Shown here: positions 35,304 to 40,606 of the stretch, one piece after another
How positions within the stretch are numbered: position 1 is the stretch's first letter
Layout: each line of letters begins with the position of its first letter
Assembly: GCA_022573975.1 (NCBI GenBank)
Contig: JACZSY010000007.1
Span: 1 to 40,606, forward strand
DNA length: 40,606 nucleotides
From: SAR324 cluster bacterium
Lineage (GTDB): Bacteria > SAR324 > JACQKK01
Direction of reading: 5' to 3'
Translations under genes and position numbers: made by a program
Notes under the pieces: generated by a model
The model's input: only the letters and a program-made list of their open reading frames with translations
What the model was told of the DNA's origin: nothing
The model's database searches: none

Positions 35304-35381
35304 CGTAGTCGGCGCCCCCTTGGCCCCATTGGAAGTTCTCCCTCCGCTCCGCATGTTTTTCGAGCCCCGCACATATTCAGC

Positions 35382-35662
35382 CTAGGCTGTGTCTGAAAAC
35401 CCTAAAATATGGGGACGTTGTCCCCAAACCCCTACCCTCCGGGGGCAGTTTTGAAAAACTGCACCAAACTTTTTAACGGGCGGTTTGAATGAATGACCCC
35501 GCAGCAAGCTACGGGGTATCAACAATCGAAAATCCGGTTTCTTTCACGAAGCAAGCTTCGGGGAATTCGACCCCTGATAGATTAAAGTTGGTCAGGGTTC
35601 CAAGGGGTGAAACCCCTTGGCCGCCAGAGGCACACAACCTCCACTTTTCAGACACAGCCTAG
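35382..35662. mobile_element. MITE-like element with 18-bp terminal inverted repeats
   Basis: The ends CTAGGCTGTGTCTGAAAA (35382-35399) and its exact reverse complement (35645-35662) enclose 245 bp with no transposase gene. If the outer TA of each CTAG is the target duplication, the element proper is about 275 bp (35385-35659). Such ends and a TA or CTAG target recall the IS5/IS427 type, but no full copy is in the window. The interior is almost wholly palindromic: GGGGAC-GTT-GTCCCC (35411-35425), CAGTTT/AAACTG (35446-35461), ACCCCG/CGGGGT (35496-35517), CGAAGC-AA-GCTTCG (35547-35560) and CCAAGGGG/CCCCTTGG (35600-35620). It abuts the VOC gene, whose stop codon overlaps the right end. Confidence 0.72.
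35411..35476. repeat. REP-like double-hairpin repeat, copy 2 (inside the MITE-like element)
   Basis: GGGGAC-GTT-GTCCCC (35411-35425), then CAGTTT-TGAA-AAACTG (35446-35461), then CACCAAACTTTTTAA. The tail is identical to that of the copy at 19221-19291, and the second stem differs on both arms yet still pairs. Confidence 0.65.
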
Positions 35663-36588
35663 ACTCTCGTTTCCCAGGAAGGTTGGCGGTTGACCAACGG
35701 ACGCCCGAAATCCCTGTGGTGGAGGGAACGCATTTCGTGCTCCAGCCTGAAAAGCCGTGTGCCATCCACCGGGTCCGTGATTTCATGGAACCGGAACTGT
35801 CCATTGCGGTGGGGTTCGCTGACCAGCCCGTGATCGAGGAGGGTTTGGTGGATTTCCCGGTAGCGGGTCAGGTAAACGGCCACGTGATGGTTCCCGGGAG
35901 CGCCTTCATCGGCGGCGCCCTCAACCGATTTGGTTTCCTCGAAGCGGAAGGTTTGGTTCGGCCCGACCGTGACCTCCACACGGGCTGTTTCGGCACCGCT
36001 GGTCAAGGCACCGCTGGTCAAGGCGCCGCTGGTTTCGGTGCCCATTGTCTCCCGCACGGGGCAATGCAGCCAGTCCCGGTAAAACCTGGCGATACCCGCC
36101 GCCGTGCCCAGGGGCACCCGGAACACGGCCAGGGACAGCCCCAACACCGGGGATTCCGCGCCCGCGCCGGCTTGGCGAATCCGGAGGGCATGTCCCCAGG
36201 GAGTGGTGGCCAGGATGGCGCCTCCGCCACCGTCTTCTTCCCGCCAGGAAAAAGCGGTGCCCCGCAGTCCATCGGACACGCGGCCCAATCCCTCCCGCAC
36301 GGCGTCCAAATCCGGGACACCCAGCACGATGACGCCGGGGAACGGCGTGGGCTGGCCCAGGGGCAGGTGGAACTGCTGACGCCCGGCGTTGACCCACATG
36401 TTCCCCGTGCCCACCATGCGGTAGGGGTCGCGGGTCAGGCCGAGGCCTTCGATGAAAAAGGCGATGGCGATTTTGTGGTCGTCCACCCGCAGATTGACGT
36501 GATCGAACAGGATCAGCGCCCCGGTCTCGGGCGCGGTCTCGGACGCGGTCTCGGGAGCGGTGGCTGCGGGAAGGGCGGCATCGGTCAC
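35659..36588 (-). CDS. VOC superfamily (glyoxalase-like) protein
   Basis: A 309-aa protein of the vicinal oxygen chelate fold (glyoxalase, extradiol dioxygenase and relatives). The first VOC unit begins at ILFDHVNLRVDDHKIAIAFFIEGLGL (H30 is a likely metal ligand), and a second unit begins near LSLAVFRVPLGTAAGIARFYRDWLH. GNHHVAVYLTRYREIHQTLLDHGL follows with FRFHEITDPVDGTRLFRLEHEMR, which gives a late His and Glu for metal binding. Two in-frame repeats make linkers: 12-bp units (36523-36558, APETASETAPET) and 15-bp units (35992-36036, TSGAL). The stop TAG overlaps the end of the MITE-like element. It follows the alcohol dehydrogenase gene after 31 bp on the same strand. The substrate is unknown. 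Confidence 0.8.
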   Translation of the reverse strand: MTDAALPAATAPETASETAPETGALILFDHVNLRVDDHKIAIAFFIEGLGLTRDPYRMVGTGNMWVNAGRQQFHLPLGQPTPFPGVIVLGVPDLDAVREGLGRVSDGLRGTAFSWREEDGGGGAILATTPWGHALRIRQAGAGAESPVLGLSLAVFRVPLGTAAGIARFYRDWLHCPVRETMGTETSGALTSGALTSGAETARVEVTVGPNQTFRFEETKSVEGAADEGAPGNHHVAVYLTRYREIHQTLLDHGLVSEPHRNGQFRFHEITDPVDGTRLFRLEHEMRSLHHRDFGRPLVNRQPSWETRV

Positions 36589-36619
36589 AGGGGGTTCCTC
36601 CGAAAAGATGACGCGGATA

Positions 36620-37606
36620 CTAGAAGGTCATGGAGACTTTCAGGGCATTGTCCCGCCGTTCCTGGGCGGTGAGGAAGGCCTCCCTAATATCCTCGATGGG
36701 GAATTTGTGGCTGACCAGGGGCGAAACATCGATTTCCCCCTTGGAAATGATATCCAGCGCCATGCGGAAGGACACCTGGCCGGGTTCGTCCTGGGCACCG
36801 AAGGTGGTGGTCATTCCCAGCCGTTTGCGGAAAAACCGGTGGAAATCGAAAGTCACGGGGCGCTCGGCATCGGGCAGGCCGAACATCAGCATCTCCCCCC
36901 CATCCCGCGCCAGGTTGACCGATTCGAGCAGGGAATCGCTTTTGCCCACCGCCTCCACCAGGTAGTCCACTCCCTCTCCCCCGGTGAGGTCCATCACCGC
37001 CTCGCGCACGCGGCCGACGTCCGCCGGAACGGCCACGTCGGGGCGGGCCAGCTTGCGGGAGGCATCCAGCCGGGCCTCGGAGAGGTCGGAGACAATGATC
37101 TTGGCCGCTCCCGCCCTGCGCAGCATGAAGGCGAAAAACATGCCCGCCGATCCCTGCCCCATCACCATCACCGACCGCCCCACCACGTCCACGGGTTTTT
37201 GCCGCAGGGCAAAAATGACGGTGCCAAACTGTTGGGCCATCATCAGGTGCGAGACCGGCCCGTCGAATTGGGGCAGCTTGATGCAATAGCGGCCCAGGAT
37301 GAGCTGGGTCTCCGCGAAGGTCATGGCGCCGAAAGGGTCCGGGCAGGTGAGCACCTTGTCGCCGGGCTGGAGGCCCGGATACCGGCTGACCACCACCTCT
37401 CCCACGCCTTCATGGCCAGGGTAACCGGGGGGCGCGGGCAGTTCCTGGCGGAACATGTTCTCGAACACCACATGCAGGTCGCTCCCGCAGATGGAGGCCA
37501 TTTCCGTTTTCACCAGCACCTGTCCCTCCCCCGGCGCCGGCACGGCCACCTCCTCGCATTCCATCCTGCCTGGTTCCACCAGCCTCGCGGCGCGCATGGT
37601 TTCCAT
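36620..37606 (-). CDS. zinc-type medium-chain alcohol dehydrogenase (MDR)
   Basis: A 328-aa NAD(P)-dependent dehydrogenase of the medium-chain family. Catalytic-zinc residues C40 (ICGSD) and H65-E66 (PGHEGVGEVV) are visible. The Rossmann motif GQGSAGMFFAFMLRRAGA lies near 150 and VSDLSEARL follows. The usual structural-zinc loop with four cysteines is absent, which explains the short length. A GGAGGA lies 9-10 nt before ATG. It probably forms a two-gene unit with the VOC gene downstream, and a joint role in the breakdown of some oxygenated compound is only inference. Confidence 0.85.
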   Translation of the reverse strand: METMRAARLVEPGRMECEEVAVPAPGEGQVLVKTEMASICGSDLHVVFENMFRQELPAPPGYPGHEGVGEVVVSRYPGLQPGDKVLTCPDPFGAMTFAETQLILGRYCIKLPQFDGPVSHLMMAQQFGTVIFALRQKPVDVVGRSVMVMGQGSAGMFFAFMLRRAGAAKIIVSDLSEARLDASRKLARPDVAVPADVGRVREAVMDLTGGEGVDYLVEAVGKSDSLLESVNLARDGGEMLMFGLPDAERPVTFDFHRFFRKRLGMTTTFGAQDEPGQVSFRMALDIISKGEIDVSPLVSHKFPIEDIREAFLTAQERRDNALKVSMTF

Positions 37607-37720
37607 CGCGGCCTATCCTCCGTTGGAGTGATGGTGATTGAAAAGTGACGGGATCGTGTCCGGATTCAATAGCCCAGCGGCCCCCGGTTTGGCAACCGGC
37701 ATTCCGCCAACTCCTGTGGG

Positions 37721-40606
37721 TTACAGGGAAGAAAGCGTAAACAGCCGGTAGGGGGGCACCCGGGTGCGCAGATCGTTGACATAGGCCTGGCAAAGCGAAA
37801 CGTCGATAAAGATCGGAATCTGCATTCCCTTGAGGCGTTGGAGGTGATCCAGCAGGTTGAGGGTCAACTGGCGCTGTGTGTGGGCGGGCGACATCACGAA
37901 AGCCTTTTTCCGGTCCAACCGTTCCCGCACTTCCACCACATTGCGCACGCGCTCGCTGAAGGTCTGATAGGATTCCATCCTTCCGCTCTTGGGGGCCTCC
38001 TCCTTGGCTTTCCCGTCCGCTTCTTCCCCATTGACGGGTTTGACGGCGGGCGCTTTTCTCTCGAAGAGCACATTGACGAAGGTTGGCTTGATGTTGGGAT
38101 GCATGCCGCGCAAGCGCATGGCGATCCGGCCCATCCAGCGGTCCCGGAGGCCAACCGAGCGTTCCTGGTCGTAGGCCTCGCGCACCATCATGCTGATTTC
38201 CCGCGCGTGTTTTTCCAGGGCTTCCAGGTCTTCGATGGTCAGCTCTTCCGGGCGGATGCTCAGCATTTCGGTCAGCGTCCTGAGCATCCTGCCGTAACGG
38301 GAGATATACGGAGCGTCGAATGCGGACATGTTGAATCCGGCGATGATTTCCATCGTGTCCTCGGCAACCTCCCGGTAAAACGCCATCTCTTCGCGCAACC
38401 GCTGAAATCGCATCAGCCAGCTTGCCATTTCGGAAAGCGTCGCATACACGTCGCGCCGTTCGGGATGTTGCACGATGCGGTAAAACTTGGCTTGATCCGA
38501 ACTGGAAGCAGACATGCAGAGAAGCTGCGATTCGGGCATCCCCGGCAAATCCCGGGGCAGGGGCGGGGTGGGTTTGGCCAGGCTCAGCACGGTTTCCTGG
38601 AGAATCTGGTTGATGATGGGAATCGCCATGATTTGCACCAGGCGGGTCCACGCCTCGTCATAGCGGTGGAGGGTCAACACCGCATCCTTCAACACGTCCG
38701 CATCCTTCATCCGCTGCACCAGGGCATCCCCGATCTCTTTGGATTTCTGGTCCAGGTGAGCTCTTCTCAGGTTCCGCGCCGGTTTCAGACGCACCCGCAA
38801 CGAGACCTCGCCGATTTCAAATTCATGGTTTTCCCGCAACAGGGCCAGGAACGCAGCCGGCCCGGAGAGTTTCACCTCGATCGATTCGCCTTCCTCCAGG
38901 CCGTCCAGCATTTCGGCGGCATGGGGTTCGATGGCCGTCCGCAATTCTTCGGTGAGAAGACCGGCTTCAGCGGATTGTTCCAGCGCTTCCGCGAATTGGG
39001 GGGCATGCGGGTCCATCCGGCCGTTGGCGGCAAGACCGGCCAAAATGGCCTTCAAGGTGCGCCCTGCCGTTTCGCCATCGCCGTCTTTGGCGCCCTCGCC
39101 CCCATCGCCGGCGGGGGGCGGACCATACGATTCGATGATGGATTCGAACGCCCCCAGGGCTTTTTTGCATTCCTCCTCCATGGATTTCCCGAACAATTTC
39201 CGCTGCAGCTCCTCGTTTCCCTCCATGGCGCTTTTCAGCCACATATTTTCCGTTCCGGCATCGCCCTGTCCCTTGCCCCGGAACCCAAACTCCTTGAGCC
39301 GGGGAAGGTCGAACACTCCGTTGGACATCAGCACCGCACCGATTTGCTCCTGGGAAAGCACCAACCGATGATTCCAGAGCAGGTGGTCATGAATCACGGG
39401 AAACAACCCAGGGCCATGAAGGTCCACCAGGTATTTCAATTTTTTGGAAACGAGACGCCGCACCCGCAGGGCAATGTGGTCTTCAACCATCTTTCGATAG
39501 GCGGAGGCCATTTGGAGCGGGGAGGCCTTCATGGGAAAGAGGCGCCGGTCGTCGGCCACCATCAACAACTGATAGCCTCCTTTCAATACGTCGTCATCGT
39601 CATCTTCCACGCCGCCGGCATCGCCGCCGGTTTTCCCCGGGGAGCCACGCTTCCGATGGATCTGATCCCGGGATTCGAGCATGGTCAGTCCCAGCATTTT
39701 TCCGGCGGCCAATGCCGCATTGCGGAGCACGGGGGTCAGCCCGGAATGGCCAAGCACGTAATTCAAACCATTGATCTGGGAAATGGCCCCCATCAGGTAG
39801 GCGTTCATTTCCTGGCTTTGTTTCAGGTCTTCCTGATTCTTGATCTTGGTGGTGATGGCCGTGGAGATTTCCATGGCCATGTTCCCCAAGGGAAACAGCA
39901 CATTCAACAATGCGCTTTTGATGCGGGTCAATTCCCCGTGGGTCATCGGCACCTTCGCGGCCAGATTTTTGGCCACGCCCCGGGGAGGCAGGCTGGGATG
40001 CAACTTGTAAAGGCCCTTGAGTTCGAAATTGTCGAAGGTGAAGCAATGGAGCAGATCGCGGGCCACCTGGACGGAGAGCGGAAGAGAGCCTTCCCGGTAG
40101 GATTGGTTGAACTTCCCCTGGAACACCATGTTCACCGCCAGTTCGAACAGCCCCTTGGTGATTTCGGCGGGCACCGGCGTGTCCTCCGGGCCAAGGTCGG
40201 AGGCGCCGCCACCGGAGGTCAGCCATTCGCGGAAAATGGTTCGAGGAACCGTCAGCGCCTCGATGGCCTGTCCGTCCATCCGGGGCAAGAATATCGCCAT
40301 TTTATACAGTCTGGGGTCCTGGCGGATGCGCGCCAGGAGCACCATTCTGGCGAACCGCTTGTGGAATATTGGGTGTTTGGCCTCGTCTCCACGGCTCAAA
40401 CCGATTCTGATCTCGTTGACCAGGCTTCTTTTGTCCTTGATGCGCTCCTTTTTTTCTTCCAGCGCGAATTCACTGAAAGCCTTCTTGAGATGTTCGAAAG
40501 GGATGCCCTGGGTAAACAACTCGAACATTTGCGGGAGGTCGCCCAAAATAGCCTCGCCGTGAAGCATCCTGGTCATCTGCAAAATCAATTTTTCATAGCG
40601 TTCCAG
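37721..40606 (-). CDS. very large protein of unknown function, 5' end outside window
   Basis: An open frame of at least 961 residues runs off the right edge (no stop up to the last base), so its N-terminus is missing. I do not recognise it. It is soluble-looking and mostly helical with many charged residues. There is an acidic run EDDDDD near residue 340 of the visible part, a Gly/Asp linker (PPPAGDGGEGAKDGDG) near 505-520, and a Lys/Glu-rich linker near 875-890. No signal peptide, nucleotide-binding loop or nuclease motif was seen. Codon use looks like its neighbours, so recent transfer is not suggested. It ends about 115 bp after the alcohol dehydrogenase start, on the same strand. Confidence 0.8.
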   Translation of the reverse strand: MERYEKLILQMTRMLHGEAILGDLPQMFELFTQGIPFEHLKKAFSEFALEEKKERIKDKRSLVNEIRIGLSRGDEAKHPIFHKRFARMVLLARIRQDPRLYKMAIFLPRMDGQAIEALTVPRTIFREWLTSGGGASDLGPEDTPVPAEITKGLFELAVNMVFQGKFNQSYREGSLPLSVQVARDLLHCFTFDNFELKGLYKLHPSLPPRGVAKNLAAKVPMTHGELTRIKSALLNVLFPLGNMAMEISTAITTKIKNQEDLKQSQEMNAYLMGAISQINGLNYVLGHSGLTPVLRNAALAAGKMLGLTMLESRDQIHRKRGSPGKTGGDAGGVEDDDDDVLKGGYQLLMVADDRRLFPMKASPLQMASAYRKMVEDHIALRVRRLVSKKLKYLVDLHGPGLFPVIHDHLLWNHRLVLSQEQIGAVLMSNGVFDLPRLKEFGFRGKGQGDAGTENMWLKSAMEGNEELQRKLFGKSMEEECKKALGAFESIIESYGPPPAGDGGEGAKDGDGETAGRTLKAILAGLAANGRMDPHAPQFAEALEQSAEAGLLTEELRTAIEPHAAEMLDGLEEGESIEVKLSGPAAFLALLRENHEFEIGEVSLRVRLKPARNLRRAHLDQKSKEIGDALVQRMKDADVLKDAVLTLHRYDEAWTRLVQIMAIPIINQILQETVLSLAKPTPPLPRDLPGMPESQLLCMSASSSDQAKFYRIVQHPERRDVYATLSEMASWLMRFQRLREEMAFYREVAEDTMEIIAGFNMSAFDAPYISRYGRMLRTLTEMLSIRPEELTIEDLEALEKHAREISMMVREAYDQERSVGLRDRWMGRIAMRLRGMHPNIKPTFVNVLFERKAPAVKPVNGEEADGKAKEEAPKSGRMESYQTFSERVRNVVEVRERLDRKKAFVMSPAHTQRQLTLNLLDHLQRLKGMQIPIFIDVSLCQAYVNDLRTRVPPYRLFTLSSL

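Larger units (their letters stand above)
34887..35381. other. non-coding stretch with dyad, terminators and possible RNA
   Basis: This stretch between the MFS gene and the MITE-like element holds no gene I can support. A frame at 35166-35372 (minus) has no ribosome-binding site and covers hairpins. It holds a dyad (35048-35080), a terminator-like hairpin (35148-35195) and a structured segment ending in nine T (35226-35303), all listed separately. TTGACA at 35138-35143 has no matching -10. Confidence 0.55.

Noticed and set aside
35166-35372. Short minus-strand open frame (68 codons) over the small-RNA candidate
   Set aside because: No ribosome-binding site. Its basic product arises from the T tracts and hairpins read in reverse.

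Overview
The window is 40.6 kb of GC-rich bacterial chromosome with dense genes on both strands. It carries core housekeeping genes: rpoB, rpoC, ribF, ispH, pepA, acs, panC, pgsA, hemA, hemD and a tRNA-Pro(GGG). The MEP isoprenoid route, the C5 haem route and the RpoB/RpoC sequences fit a Gram-negative proteobacterium. An early-branching group near the Alphaproteobacteria (Magnetococcus-like) is my best guess, but this is inference from memory and I could not test it.

Left part (1-6.9 kb): degenerate repeats, then a minus-strand operon for an XPB-type DNA helicase followed by a DUF790/Bax1-type nuclease. A small Sm-like protein gene diverges from it. Next come a DUF2254 membrane protein, a flavin-reductase-like protein and, on the minus strand, ribF. 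Centre-left (7.3-19.2 kb): rpoB and rpoC without the usual ribosomal-protein genes, separated by a 334-bp gap with tandem repeats and terminator-like hairpins. A strong terminator, an exported protein (minus strand), a PlsC-type acyltransferase, a receiver-like protein without its acidic residues, and ispH follow. Centre (19.4-27 kb): pepA, a single-domain response regulator, an orphan EtfB-like protein, acs (minus), an internally deleted acyl-CoA dehydrogenase remnant, panC and a 5'-nucleotidase (minus).

Right part (27-40.6 kb): a 538-aa protein I do not recognise, a pterin-4a-carbinolamine dehydratase, pgsA, hemA-hemD without hemC, a small LigA-related protein, tRNA-Pro, an MFS transporter whose stop codon lies inside a 30-bp minisatellite, and a 772-bp non-coding stretch. 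That stretch holds a dyad, two terminator-like structures (one a possible small RNA) and a 281-bp MITE-like element with 18-bp inverted ends. After it come a VOC protein, a zinc-type alcohol dehydrogenase and a very large unrecognised protein that runs off the right edge.

Two things stand out. The first is the XPB-Bax1 helicase-nuclease pair, best known from archaea, in a bacterial setting. The second is a pervasive habit of short tandem repeats: units of 12, 15 or 30 bp inside genes (reading frame kept) and mainly 11, 16, 18-19 or 20 bp between genes. No CRISPR array, rRNA, intact transposase or prophage was seen.
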